From: JAJDXO01 sp965207535
GTDB lineage: Bacteria; Pseudomonadota; Alphaproteobacteria; Rhodospirillales; UBA2165
Reading direction: 5' to 3'
DNA length: 64,000 nucleotides
Assembly (NCBI GenBank): GCA_965207535.1
Contig: CBDBMR010000004.1
Location: 175,978 to 239,977, forward strand
In this document: positions 51,364-60,997 of the stretch, piece by piece
Layout: every line of letters begins with the position of its first letter
How positions within the stretch are numbered: the stretch's first letter is position 1
Program-made: the position numbers and the translations under genes
Notes under the pieces: generated by a model
Told to the model about the DNA's origin: nothing
The model's input: the letters and a program-made list of their open reading frames with translations, nothing else
Databases searched by the model: none

Positions 51364-54300
51364 TTATGCGGTCGCCCGCAATGCCATGGCTTGGCCGAGG
51401 TCGACGGATACCAGCTGCGAAACCCCCTGTTCGCCCATGGTGACGCCGAACAGCCGGTCCACCCGGGCCATGGTCATCCGATGGTGGGTGATCACGAGGA
51501 AGCGGGTCGAAAGGGAATGCGCGATCTCTTCGACCAGGGAGCAGAACCTGTCGACGTTGCTGTCGTCCAGGGGCGCGTCGACCTCGTCCAGGACGCAGAT
51601 CGGCGCCGGGTTGGTGAGGAAGACGGCGAACAGCAGCGCCAGCGCGGTCAGGGCCTGCTCGCCGCCCGACAGCAGCGACAGCACCTGGAGCCGCTTGCCG
51701 GGAGGGCTCGCCATGATCTCGATCCCCGCTTCCAGCGGATCGTCCGAATCGACCAAGGTCAGGTGTGCCCGGCCGCCGGCGAACAGGCGGGTGAACAGTT
51801 CCTGGAAGTGCTTGTCGACTTCCTCGTACGACGCCAGCAGCCGTTGGCGGCCTTCCCGGTTCAGTTCGTTGATCCCGCGGCGCAGCCTGTCGATGGCCTT
51901 CAACAGGTCTTCACGCTCGGTGAGCATGGAATTTATCTGCTCTTCGAGTTCCCGGGCCTCCACCTCGGCGCGAAGATTGACCGGGCCCATATTGTCCCGC
52001 TCCCGGAGCAGGCGCTCGACCTTCTTCTCGGCTGCATCGAGCTCGGGGAGCTCCTGGTTTTCCTTGAGGCCGGTAAGTTCGAAGAGCGCCCCGGGGCCGG
52101 CATCCAGCCGGTCGCGGATGCGCTCGGTCAACGCCGTTGCGGCCTGCCTCGCCTGCTCGACGGCAGCCTCGGCCCGCACCCGGCTTTCCCGCATCCCGGC
52201 CAGTTCCTGTTCGGCTTCGCGGAGCGCCCGGTCGGCCTCGGCCAGTTTGGTTTCCATCAGGGCGAGTTCGTCGGCCGCCGCCTTGCGGCCCGTTTCGGCC
52301 TCGCCGACCTGATCGAGGAGGGCGTTCCGTTGCTCGCCAATCTCGCCGGGCCGGTTCTTCAGCGCCTCCAATGCGGTCTCGAGTTCCACCCGGCGTTCGG
52401 TCAGCTGGGTAATCCGGTCTTCGGCGCCGGTCTTGCGGTTGGTCCAGGATTCGATCTCGGCGGTGATCTCTTCAAGACGCCGGCGGCGCTCCTCGGCCCG
52501 GTTTTTGAGCGAATCGTAGGCCGCCTGGCTTTCGACGAATGCCGCGCGGCGCTGGGAGACCTCTTCGCGGAGCTCGCCGATCCGGGCGCGAACGGCGTCC
52601 AGATCGGCAATTCCGCCGAGCGCGTCGCGCGCTTCAGTCAGCTGCCGCTCGGTGTCGCGCAGGTCTTGATCCAGGCGCTCGCCCGTTTCCCGTTGGGCGC
52701 CGAGGCGCGAACTGCTTTCGGCCGTTTTCTGGTGTAGCGCGGTCTGGGCGTGGCGCAGGGTCTCGACTTCCGATTCCGCCTCACGGACCGATTCCCGCGA
52801 ATTTGCTTCCTGATCGCTTGCCGCCTCGAGGCCGGCCCGGGCCGTCTCCAGCAATTCCGCCGATTGGCGGGCGGCGATCTCGGCGGCCTCAAGGGAAACA
52901 CGGATTTCGCGCAGGCGATTGCGCTGTTCGAGGCGGATGGCCGCGGCGCTCGGCGCATCGGCCGCCGCGGTGTAACCGTCCCAGCGCCAGAACGCGCCGT
53001 CCCGGCTGACCAGCCGCTGGCCCTGCTTCAACTCGGGCAGCAGGCGCCACCCGTCTTCCGTCGAATTTACCACGCCGATTTGAGACAGACGGCGCAGAAG
53101 CGCCTCCGGCCCCCGCACGAATTCGCCGAGGGGTTGGGCGCCGGCCGGCAGGGAGGGGGCGTCGCCAAGGGCCGGCAGCCGTCGCCAGTGTACCGGAGCC
53201 GCCTCGTCCATGGCGGCGCCGAGGTCTTCGCCGAGGGCGATGCCGAGGGCCGCTTCAAGACCCTGCTCGACGCTCACCGAATCGATCACCGGCGGCCACA
53301 GATCGGGATCGCCGGTCTCGAGAATTTCCGCTAAGGCCTCTTCCTCGGCCTTCAACTTGGCTTCCGCGGTCGCGGTGGTCTGGGCCGTTTCCTGGGCCGC
53401 CGACAACCGGTTCTGTGCTTCGAGCCGGGCAGCCTCCGCGGTTTGCGCCGCCGCACGGGCCTGGGCCAGGGTCTCGGCGGCTTCGGCCGCCGCCCGGTCC
53501 GCCTCGGTGAGCGCTTCCCGGTCGCCCGTTTCCGCTTCCAGGCGTGCGATTTCCCGGGTCAGGTTCTCTCTGCCGTCCTCGAGCCGCGTGATCCGCGCCT
53601 CGGCGTCAACCATGCGGCGCTCGAGATCGGCTTTGCGGGCTTCATCATGAGCCAGCGCATTGGTCTGCTCGGCGAGCTGGGCCTCGCCCGCCTCATAGGT
53701 CTTCCGGGCTTCGGCCAACTTTCCGGCGGCTTCTTCCAACGCGCCGTCTTCACCGCCGCCGCCGGCGGTCAGACGGTCGTTTTCCTCGCCCAGGCGAGTG
53801 ACGGCGTTCTTCGCATCGGCCGCGAGGGTTCGTTCGCGCTCGCCGTCCCGGTCGGTCTGCTCGAGCCGTGATTCCAGCGAGGACCGCTGGTCGGCGAGGC
53901 GCTGTTCCTCCTGCTCCAGGGACTCGCGGGCCATGTTCAGGCGCTGCAACCTGGCGGCGGCTTCCGCTTCGTTGTTGCGGAGTTCCGGCAGCTTGGCGGC
54001 GATCTCGGCCTGCTCGGCCGATGCCCGGCCGGCGCCGCCGGTCATGGATGTGACGGCGGTCTCCGCCTGGTTCAGCTGTTCCCGGGCCGCTGCGAGTTCG
54101 GCCTCGATGGCGGTCCAGCGGATGTGGAACAGGGTGGCCTCGGCCTTGCGGATATGACCGCTCAGATTCTTGTAGCGGGTCGCCTGACGAACCTGCTTCT
54201 TGAGACCGGCCATTTGGGCATCCAGAGTGGCCATGATGTCGTCGAGGCGTTCGAGGTTGGTCTCGGCACCGCGCAGGCGCAGCTCGGCCTCGTGGCGCCG

Positions 54301-54825
54301 GGAGTGCAGTCCGGTGATTCCGGCCGCCTCTTCGAGCAGTTTACGGCGGTCCGCCGGCTTGGCGGACACCACCGCGCCGACCCGGCCTTGGCTCACCAGC
54401 GCCGTCGAGCGCGCGCCCGAGGCGGCATCGGCAAACAGCAGCTGAACGTCCTTGGCCCGCACCTCCCTGGCGTTGACCTTGTAGGTCGAGCCCTTTTCCC
54501 GCTCGATCCGGCGGCTGACCTCCAGATCATCATTGTCGTTGAAGATCGAGGGTGCGCCGCGGTCCGTGTTGTCCATGTGCAGCGCCACTTCGGCGATGTT
54601 GCGGGACGGCCGGTCGGCGGTGCCGGAGAAGATGACGTCGTCCATCTCCGAGCCCCGCATCTGCTTGGCCGAGGTCTCGCCCATGACCCATTGCAGGGCT
54701 TCGACGAGGTTCGACTTGCCGCAGCCGTTAGGGCCGACGACGCCGGTCAGGCCGGGCGCGATCTCCAACTCCGTCGGATCGACGAAGGACTTGAACCCCG
54801 CGAGACGAAGCTTAGTGAACTGCAC
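51364..54825 (-). CDS. smc: Chromosome segregation protein SMC
   Basis: The 1153-residue condensin ATPase compacts and segregates chromosomes. Walker A is G-P-N-G-C-G-K-S-N near 31-39. Two long coiled coils flank a hinge (about 490-640), here without an obvious gap. The C-terminal head has L-S-G-G-E-Q-A-L near 1055 and Walker B I-C-V-L-D-E-V-D-A-P-L-D near 1080. ScpA/ScpB are not in the window. It follows the thioredoxin-fold gene on the same strand by 42 bp. Confidence 0.98.
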   Translation of the reverse strand: MQFTKLRLAGFKSFVDPTELEIAPGLTGVVGPNGCGKSNLVEALQWVMGETSAKQMRGSEMDDVIFSGTADRPSRNIAEVALHMDNTDRGAPSIFNDNDDLEVSRRIEREKGSTYKVNAREVRAKDVQLLFADAASGARSTALVSQGRVGAVVSAKPADRRKLLEEAAGITGLHSRRHEAELRLRGAETNLERLDDIMATLDAQMAGLKKQVRQATRYKNLSGHIRKAEATLFHIRWTAIEAELAAAREQLNQAETAVTSMTGGAGRASAEQAEIAAKLPELRNNEAEAAARLQRLNMARESLEQEEQRLADQRSSLESRLEQTDRDGERERTLAADAKNAVTRLGEENDRLTAGGGGEDGALEEAAGKLAEARKTYEAGEAQLAEQTNALAHDEARKADLERRMVDAEARITRLEDGRENLTREIARLEAETGDREALTEADRAAAEAAETLAQARAAAQTAEAARLEAQNRLSAAQETAQTTATAEAKLKAEEEALAEILETGDPDLWPPVIDSVSVEQGLEAALGIALGEDLGAAMDEAAPVHWRRLPALGDAPSLPAGAQPLGEFVRGPEALLRRLSQIGVVNSTEDGWRLLPELKQGQRLVSRDGAFWRWDGYTAAADAPSAAAIRLEQRNRLREIRVSLEAAEIAARQSAELLETARAGLEAASDQEANSRESVREAESEVETLRHAQTALHQKTAESSSRLGAQRETGERLDQDLRDTERQLTEARDALGGIADLDAVRARIGELREEVSQRRAAFVESQAAYDSLKNRAEERRRRLEEITAEIESWTNRKTGAEDRITQLTERRVELETALEALKNRPGEIGEQRNALLDQVGEAETGRKAAADELALMETKLAEADRALREAEQELAGMRESRVRAEAAVEQARQAATALTERIRDRLDAGPGALFELTGLKENQELPELDAAEKKVERLLRERDNMGPVNLRAEVEARELEEQINSMLTEREDLLKAIDRLRRGINELNREGRQRLLASYEEVDKHFQELFTRLFAGGRAHLTLVDSDDPLEAGIEIMASPPGKRLQVLSLLSGGEQALTALALLFAVFLTNPAPICVLDEVDAPLDDSNVDRFCSLVEEIAHSLSTRFLVITHHRMTMARVDRLFGVTMGEQGVSQLVSVDLGQAMALRATA

Positions 54826-54867
54826 GGCGCGACCTACCCCCTAAACCGCGGCGAACCGGAACGGCGA

Positions 54868-55482
54868 TCAGTTGCCGGCCGCCGCCCGGTCCAAAATGGG
54901 ACGCAACACGTCCATCGTCACTTGGCCGTTCACCGGCCGGCCGTTGACGATGATTGTTGGCGTTGCGCTGACGTTGAACTCCGCTTGTCCCCGGCGGCCC
55001 GAATCGACGATCCCCTGGAAGATTTCCGTGCTCCGCAGGCAGGCTTCGACGGTCTTCGGTGTGATGCCCGCCAGCCGGCCGATCTTGATTACCTCGGCCA
55101 AGGGATCCCGTGCTCGTGCCCATTGCGCTTGCGTCTTGTAGATCAAATCCACCAAGGGAAAGAACCTGCGCGGCGGACCGCAGCGGGCGATCATCGAGAC
55201 CACGACGTCGAGTTGATTGAGTGGAAACTCCCGGTAGATGATTTTCACCTTCCCGGTTTCCACGTACTCCTTCTTCAATGTCGGCAGAACGTCCGTGTGA
55301 AACGACGCGCAGTGCGAACAGGTCTTCGATGCGTACTCGATGAGCGTCACCGGCGCGTCCGGCTTGCCCAAAATCCGCTCGGACAGGATTTGGGATGCGG
55401 GCGGCAAATCCTGGGCGCGCAATGGCGAGACCGCCACTAGAAACCCCAGGAGCAGCCCCATACCTAGTGCTCGTCGAGCCAA
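54868..55482 (-). CDS. Periplasmic DsbA-like thiol:disulfide protein
   Basis: The 204-residue protein has a signal peptide (cleavage near L-R-A-Q24) and a thioredoxin fold with the active site C55-S-H-C58. The cis-Pro loop is in A-T-P-T-I-I-V near 173. The C-S-H-C pair and inserted helical domain fit DsbA/DsbG-like oxidases or isomerases of alphaproteobacteria. The start is a TTG at 55482 with a strong GAGGAGG 5 bp before it. Its place between DUF721 and smc is a conserved neighbourhood, which does not by itself reveal a substrate. Confidence 0.88.
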   Translation of the reverse strand: MARRALGMGLLLGFLVAVSPLRAQDLPPASQILSERILGKPDAPVTLIEYASKTCSHCASFHTDVLPTLKKEYVETGKVKIIYREFPLNQLDVVVSMIARCGPPRRFFPLVDLIYKTQAQWARARDPLAEVIKIGRLAGITPKTVEACLRSTEIFQGIVDSGRRGQAEFNVSATPTIIVNGRPVNGQVTMDVLRPILDRAAAGN

Positions 55483-55681
55483 ATTTGCCTCCTCGGCACA
55501 ACATGTTGATGACTATAGATTGGGTTCGGTCTCCCGACAAGCGCCGAGAATCCGCAGTACTCCGGCGATTTTGGACTATCCAGCGGGGCTTCCCAAGGCC
55601 GTTTCGTCTTCTTCACGGTGATTTGTGCAGCAGCCGATTGGGGCTGAAAGATGGCGGACATGTGACCGGGATAGGACCAAA

Positions 55682-56164
55682 TTACCCTTTATCGGTGAGA
55701 ATGCCCCTGCCGAGCGCCTCCAGGGCCGCCTTCAGATCCGGGTCGTCGATAACCGACAACCGATTGGAAAGATTGGATTTTTCATCCTCGGTGAGTGCGC
55801 GTCTGGATTGTACCGGCTTTTCCTCGGCCCGGCCGATGGGGCCGTTCACCAATCTGAGGCGGGCCACGGCCTTGTAGCCGAAAAAAGTGTTGATTCGCTC
55901 GACCAGCTGCGGCTCCAGGTGCACCAGCTCGGTGGCCAAGGAGGCGCTGTCGACCCGGAGATGAAGGGTGCCGTCGACCCGCTTCGGCCCGTCATGGGAA
56001 ATGCGGTCCGGCTGGGTGTGGCGGGCCAGATGCTCGCCGACGATGGCCTTCCAGTCAGTGACCACGCCGGCGCCCGCGAAACCACGGCGGCCGAAGATGG
56101 GTTTGGTCAGCTTCTCCACCGATTGGCCCACGGCGCGGACGCCGCCATGTCGTTTGATGGCCAT
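55682..56164 (-). CDS. DUF721 (DciA-like) protein
   Basis: From ATG 56164 the protein has 160 residues. The DUF721 pattern is visible: a first helical part with G-F-A near 30, V-T-D-W-K-A-I-V-G-E-H-L-A near 35-47, and a KH-like part with L-H-L-R-V-D-S-A-S-L-A-T-E-L near 67-80. DciA of this fold loads the replicative helicase DnaB in bacteria lacking DnaC, a plausible but unproved role here. The frame is open to 56257, overlapping mutY; the extra residues are not conserved. It is divergent from mutY. Confidence 0.8.
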   Translation of the reverse strand: MAIKRHGGVRAVGQSVEKLTKPIFGRRGFAGAGVVTDWKAIVGEHLARHTQPDRISHDGPKRVDGTLHLRVDSASLATELVHLEPQLVERINTFFGYKAVARLRLVNGPIGRAEEKPVQSRRALTEDEKSNLSNRLSVIDDPDLKAALEALGRGILTDKG

Positions 56165-56244
56165 AAGAAATGGGCCGCCTTTTTTGAGATTGCGGAAGCG
56201 CGTAGGGTAGGGATGAATCAGTGGCGCGGCAACCGGCTCGGTAG

Positions 56245-57282
56245 ATGACAAGGCCATCGACCAAATTGCTCAAATGGTACGACCGTCACCGGCGCGTTTT
56301 GCCATGGCGGGCCGCCCCCGGCGATCGCGCCGACCCGTACCATGTGTGGCTGTCGGAGATCATGCTTCAGCAGACCACGGTGGCGACGGTGGGCCGGTAC
56401 TTTGTCGAGTTTTTGGAGAAGTGGCCGACTGTGAGCGATCTGGCGGCGGCGAAGCTGGATGAGGTCCTCCATGCATGGCAGGGGCTCGGCTACTACGCCC
56501 GCGCCCGCAATCTTCACAAATGCGCCCGGGTCGTGGCAGGCGAATTGAACGGCGCGTTCCCCGACACCGAAGCCCAACTGTTGAAATTGCCGGGCGTCGG
56601 GCCCTACACGGCGGGGGCAATCGCGGCCATCGCCTTCAACCGGCCGGCCTCGCCGGTGGACGGCAATATCGAACGGGTGGTGGCGCGCCTGTTCGCCGTC
56701 GACGAGGAACTGCCGGCGGCCAAGTCCCAAATCAGGGAGCTTGCCGAAGGGCTGACGCCGAAGAAGCGCCCGGGCGATTATGTACAGGCCGCCATGGATC
56801 TTGGGGCCGCCATCTGCACGCCGAAAAAGCCCGCTTGCGCCATCTGTCCCCTGAGGGCGGACTGCGCCGCCTTCGCGGCGGGCGAGCCGGAGACCTATCC
56901 GCGCAAGCCGCCCAGGGCCGAACGGCCGACCCGGCGGGGATACGCCTATTGGATCAGCGACGGCAACGGCTCGATCCTGCTTCGCCGCCGGGCCGAGGAG
57001 GGCCTGCTAGGCGGCATGATGGAGGTGCCGTCGTCCATCTGGGAAGAGGGGGATTGGCATTCCGATAAGGCATTGGCCGCGGCGCCGCTCGAGGCGCCTC
57101 GGGAGCTGCCGGGTATGGTGCGTCACACCTTCACCCATTTCCGTCTGGAGCTTCGGGTGCTCGCCGGGCGTTCGAAGGGGAAGCCGGATGGCGTGTGGTG
57201 CCCCGTCGACCGGCTCGGCGACCATGCCCTGCCGACGGTGATGAAAAAAGTTGTCCGCCATGCGCTCGATCACACCGGATAG
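56245..57282 (+). CDS. mutY: A/G-specific adenine glycosylase MutY
   Basis: MutY removes adenine mispaired with 8-oxoguanine. The 345-residue protein has M-L-Q-Q-T near 37 (catalytic Glu region just before it), the helix-hairpin-helix L-P-G-V-G-P-Y-T-A-G near 113, catalytic Asp in V-D-G-N near 138, the 4Fe-4S cysteines C191-x6-C198-x2-C201-x5-C207, and a C-terminal NUDIX-like domain that recognises 8-oxoguanine. It begins divergently from the DUF721 gene. Confidence 0.97.
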   Translation: MTRPSTKLLKWYDRHRRVLPWRAAPGDRADPYHVWLSEIMLQQTTVATVGRYFVEFLEKWPTVSDLAAAKLDEVLHAWQGLGYYARARNLHKCARVVAGELNGAFPDTEAQLLKLPGVGPYTAGAIAAIAFNRPASPVDGNIERVVARLFAVDEELPAAKSQIRELAEGLTPKKRPGDYVQAAMDLGAAICTPKKPACAICPLRADCAAFAAGEPETYPRKPPRAERPTRRGYAYWISDGNGSILLRRRAEEGLLGGMMEVPSSIWEEGDWHSDKALAAAPLEAPRELPGMVRHTFTHFRLELRVLAGRSKGKPDGVWCPVDRLGDHALPTVMKKVVRHALDHTG

Positions 57283-57314
57283 GGGCTTTTCTACATTCTC
57301 GGCTTGTTAAATGT

Positions 57315-57342
57315 TTGACCGGTCGGGACCGCTCACTACACT
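57315..57342 (+). promoter_or_regulatory. Possible promoter and dyad before soeA
   Basis: TTGACC (57315-57320), 16 bp and TACACT (57337-57342) lie 43 bp before the soeA ATG. The spacer holds GGTC-GG-GACC (57321-57330), an inverted repeat that overlaps a GACCGGTC palindrome (57317-57324). This may be an operator for control by sulfite or thiosulfate metabolism, but no regulator gene is adjacent. Confidence 0.45.
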
Positions 57343-57384
57343 TCTCAACGACAACAAGACTCCCTTCCTTCCCGCCGAGGTTAC

Positions 57385-60255
57385 ATGTCCACATCTCCCG
57401 TGAGCGGCGATCGCCCTATCGACCTTTCTCCTTCCTCCGGGGATCAGGTGGAGACCACGACCTGCTACATGTGCGCCTGCCGCTGCGGGATCAAGGTTCA
57501 CCTGACCGACGGCACCATCCGCTACATCGAGGGCAACCGGGATCATCCGGTGAACAAGGGAGTGCTCTGCGCCAAGGGATCCGCGGGCATTATGCAGCAC
57601 AACTCACCGGCGCGGCTGACCAAGCCGCTGAGGCGGGTCGGCGAGCGGGGCGCCGGCGAGTTTCGGGAAATCGAGTGGAGCGAGGCCCTCGATATCGCGA
57701 CCTCTTGGCTGGCCCGGGTCAGGGCGACCGACCCCAAGCGGCTTGCATTTTTCACCGGCCGGGACCAGAGCCAAGCGCTGACCAGCTGGTGGTCCCAGCA
57801 GTTCGGCACGCCTAACTATGCCGCCCACGGCGGGTTCTGTTCGGTCAACATGGCGGCGGCGGGAATCTACACCTTCGGCAGCGCGTTCTGGGAGTTCTCC
57901 GAGCCCGACTGGGAGCGGACGAAATACCTGTTGATGTTCGGTGTGGCCGAGGATCATGACAGCAATCCCATCAAGATGGGGCTGAGCCATCTGAAAGAGC
58001 GCGGCGCAAAATTTGTCTCGGTGAATCCCATCCGCACCGGTTATTCGGCGGTGGCCGACGAATGGCTGGGGATTACGCCGGGGACCGACGGCCTGTTCGT
58101 GATGGCGCTGATCCATGAACTGCTGCGTGCCGGCAAGGTCGATGCCGGGTACCTCGTCCGCTACACCAACGCGCCCTATCTGGTGATCGATGCGGCGGGT
58201 GAGGCCGACGATGGTCTATTCGCCCGGGACGAGGAGGGCCGGGAACTGGTCTGGGACCGGAAATCCAACGCGCCGCGGCCGTTCGTCGATTCCGATGTGG
58301 AACCCGCTCTCAAGGGCGAGGTGGAACTCCCGGACGGGCGCAAGGCGAGGCCGGTGTTTCATCTCCTTGCCGAACGCTATCTGCATCTGGACTACAGCCC
58401 GGCCGTTGTCGCCTACCAGACCGGCATCGCCGAAGACGTCATCAGGCGGATCGCCGCCGAACTGGCCGAGGCCGCCTTCGAGCAGGAGTTGGCCGTCGAT
58501 CAGCCCTGGACCGACTGGCGGGGCATTCGCCACGAGAAGATGATCGGGCGGCCGGTCAGCATGCACGGGATGCGGGGCATCTCCGCCCATTCCAACGGAT
58601 TTCAAACCTGCCGCGCCATCCACCTGCTGCAAATCCTGTTGGGCAGCATCGATGCGCCTGGCGGCCTGCGCTACAAGCCGCCCTATCCGAAGGGGTTCGA
58701 TTCACTGCCCCGGCCCACCGGCCGTCCCGGGGACGTCAATCCCAACCTGCCGCTTCCGGGACCGCACCTGGGCTTTCCCCAGGGCCCCGAGGACCTGTTG
58801 GTGGACGAGGACGGCACGGCCATGCGGATCGACAAGGCGTTCTCGTGGGAGGCGCCGCTGTCGGCGCACGGGCTGATGCACATGGTTATCGGCAATGCCT
58901 GGCGGGGCGATCCGTACCCCGTCGAAGTGCTGTTCATGTACATGGCCAACATGGCGTGGAACTCGTCCATGAACACCCCGAGAACCTTGGAGATGCTCAC
59001 CGACAAGGACGAGGCGGGCGGCGGCTACAAAATCCCCTACATCATCTACTCGGACGCCTACTACTCGGAGACCGTGGCCTACGCGGACCTGGTCCTCCCG
59101 GACACCACCTACCTCGAGCGCTGGGACTGCATCTCGCTTCTCGATCGGCCGATCAGCGACGCCGACGGAGCATCCGATTCCATCCGCCACCCGGTGGTCG
59201 AGCCCGACCGGGACGTGCGGCCGTTCCAGGACGTGCTCATCGACCTGGGCGCCCGGCTGGGTCTGCCGGGATTCATCAAGGAAATGGGCCGTCCGGCCTA
59301 TCCGGGCGGCTATTCGGACTACATCGTCAACCATGAACGCCAACCGGGGGTCGGCCCGCTGGCCGGCTGGCGGGGCGAGGACGGCTCGGAGACCGGGAAG
59401 GGCGCGCCTAACCCGGACCAGCTGGACAGATACATAGAGAACGGCTGTTACTGGCGGGAGGAGCTTGCCGGCGAGCACAAGTTCTTCCGCAACGTCAACC
59501 GCGGCTATCTCGCCTTTGCCCGGGAAAAGGGCTTCGTTAAAACCACCGATCCGGTGATCAGCCAGCTCTACAGCGAGCCGTTGCAGAAGTTCCGGCTCGC
59601 CGCCCGCGGTCACGGGGACAACGTGCCGCCCGAAAGCGAGCGGAGCCGTATCGAGACCTACTTTGATCCGCTGCCGTTCTGGTATCAGCCGCTGGACGAG
59701 GCGGCGGCCGGCCCGGAGACCTATACCCTTCACGCGGTCACCCAGCGTCCCATGGCCATGTACCATTCCTGGGGCACCCAGAATGCCTGGCTCAGGCAAA
59801 TTCACGGATCCAATCGGCTCTATGTTCCCGAACCCGTCGCCAAACAGGCGGACCTCGAAGACGACGACTGGGTGTGGGCCGAGAGCCGGTCCGGGCGCAT
59901 CAAGGTGCAGGTGAAGGTGATGGCCGGGGTCAACGCCCGGACGGTGTGGGCCTGGAACGCCATCGGCAAACGCGCGGGCGCCTGGAACATCGACCCCGCG
60001 GCCGCCGACGTCACCCGGGGGTTCCTGCTCAACCACCTGATCGACGAACTGCTGCCGGAACAGGACGGCGGCCGGCGTTACACCAATTCCGATCCCATCA
60101 CCGGCCAGGCGGCATGGTACGATTTGAAAATTCGCATCGAAAAGGCGGAGGCCGAAGACGGGCGGACGTTGCCGCAGTTCGATGAGTTCTCCAAACCCGC
60201 CGGTCTCGGCAACCGGCCCGATATTCTCCGCTATGCCGGGGGGCGGCGGCCATGA
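57385..60255 (+). CDS. soeA: Molybdopterin oxidoreductase, SoeA-like (sulfite dehydrogenase catalytic subunit)
   Basis: The 956-residue DMSO-reductase-family enzyme binds a bis-molybdopterin-guanine dinucleotide Mo centre. Its 4Fe-4S ligands are C27-x2-C30-x3-C34 and C62. No twin-arginine signal is present, so the enzyme stays in the cytoplasm, as known for SoeA, which oxidises sulfite to sulfate. The A-B-C gene order with overlapping starts and a DmsC-type anchor also fits SoeABC. Polysulfide or thiosulfate reductases of the same superfamily usually carry a Tat signal. Function is inferred from these traits; the substrate is not shown directly. Confidence 0.8.
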   Translation: MSTSPVSGDRPIDLSPSSGDQVETTTCYMCACRCGIKVHLTDGTIRYIEGNRDHPVNKGVLCAKGSAGIMQHNSPARLTKPLRRVGERGAGEFREIEWSEALDIATSWLARVRATDPKRLAFFTGRDQSQALTSWWSQQFGTPNYAAHGGFCSVNMAAAGIYTFGSAFWEFSEPDWERTKYLLMFGVAEDHDSNPIKMGLSHLKERGAKFVSVNPIRTGYSAVADEWLGITPGTDGLFVMALIHELLRAGKVDAGYLVRYTNAPYLVIDAAGEADDGLFARDEEGRELVWDRKSNAPRPFVDSDVEPALKGEVELPDGRKARPVFHLLAERYLHLDYSPAVVAYQTGIAEDVIRRIAAELAEAAFEQELAVDQPWTDWRGIRHEKMIGRPVSMHGMRGISAHSNGFQTCRAIHLLQILLGSIDAPGGLRYKPPYPKGFDSLPRPTGRPGDVNPNLPLPGPHLGFPQGPEDLLVDEDGTAMRIDKAFSWEAPLSAHGLMHMVIGNAWRGDPYPVEVLFMYMANMAWNSSMNTPRTLEMLTDKDEAGGGYKIPYIIYSDAYYSETVAYADLVLPDTTYLERWDCISLLDRPISDADGASDSIRHPVVEPDRDVRPFQDVLIDLGARLGLPGFIKEMGRPAYPGGYSDYIVNHERQPGVGPLAGWRGEDGSETGKGAPNPDQLDRYIENGCYWREELAGEHKFFRNVNRGYLAFAREKGFVKTTDPVISQLYSEPLQKFRLAARGHGDNVPPESERSRIETYFDPLPFWYQPLDEAAAGPETYTLHAVTQRPMAMYHSWGTQNAWLRQIHGSNRLYVPEPVAKQADLEDDDWVWAESRSGRIKVQVKVMAGVNARTVWAWNAIGKRAGAWNIDPAAADVTRGFLLNHLIDELLPEQDGGRRYTNSDPITGQAAWYDLKIRIEKAEAEDGRTLPQFDEFSKPAGLGNRPDILRYAGGRRP

Positions 60256-60995
60256 CCAGCCTGCCCGCGCAACCGGCGCCCAAGCGCCTTGGCCTGGTAA
60301 TCGATCTCGATACCTGCGTCGGCTGTCACGCCTGCGCGGTCAACTGCAAGGAGTGGAACGCGGGCGGCTATCACGCGCCCCTCACCGATTTCGACCCTTA
60401 CGGCGCGGCGCCGGACGGGGTGTGGTTCAACCGGATTCATTCCTATGAGGCGGGCACGGGCGCCGATGCAAGGGTGGTGAATTTTCCCAAGTCGTGCCTC
60501 CACTGCGACAACGCGCCCTGCGTCACCGTCTGTCCCACGGGCGCCTCGTACAAGCGCGGGTCCGACGGGATCGTCCTGGTCGAGGAGGACAAGTGCATCG
60601 GCTGCAAGCTGTGTTCCTGGGCCTGCCCCTATGGCGCCCGGGAGTTCGATACGGATGCGGGCGTGATGAAGAAGTGCACGCTGTGTATCGACCGGATTTA
60701 CAACGAGAACCTGGAGGAGGTCGACCGGGTGCCGGCCTGTGTCTCCACCTGTCCCGCCTCGGCGCGCCACTTCGGGGACCTGGGGGATCCGAACTCGGAT
60801 GTTTCGAGACTCGTTGCCGATCGCGGCGGTTACGACCTGATGCCGGAGATGGAGTGCCGGCCGACCAACAAGTATCTGCCGGTCCGCGAGAAACAGACCG
60901 GAGCCGGCGCCACGCCTCCTCTCGAGGACGCCAGCCCCGAAGGCGGGTTTCTGGGCTGGGTGGACAGGCTGCTTTCGGACACCTCCGCCGTCTGA
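60252..60995 (+). CDS. soeB: 4Fe-4S ferredoxin subunit, SoeB-like
   Basis: The 247-residue protein has the four cysteine clusters of DmsB/PhsB-type electron-transfer subunits: C-V-G-C-H-A-C-A-V-N-C near 21, C-L-H-C-D-N-A-P-C-V-T-V-C near 84, C-I-G-C-K-L-C-S-W-A-C near 116, and C-T-L-C then C-V-S-T-C near 143-165, enough for four 4Fe-4S clusters. It should carry electrons from SoeA to the membrane subunit. It overlaps soeA by 4 bp and precedes soeC by 2 bp. Confidence 0.9.
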   Translation: MTSLPAQPAPKRLGLVIDLDTCVGCHACAVNCKEWNAGGYHAPLTDFDPYGAAPDGVWFNRIHSYEAGTGADARVVNFPKSCLHCDNAPCVTVCPTGASYKRGSDGIVLVEEDKCIGCKLCSWACPYGAREFDTDAGVMKKCTLCIDRIYNENLEEVDRVPACVSTCPASARHFGDLGDPNSDVSRLVADRGGYDLMPEMECRPTNKYLPVREKQTGAGATPPLEDASPEGGFLGWVDRLLSDTSAV

Positions 60996-60997
60996 CC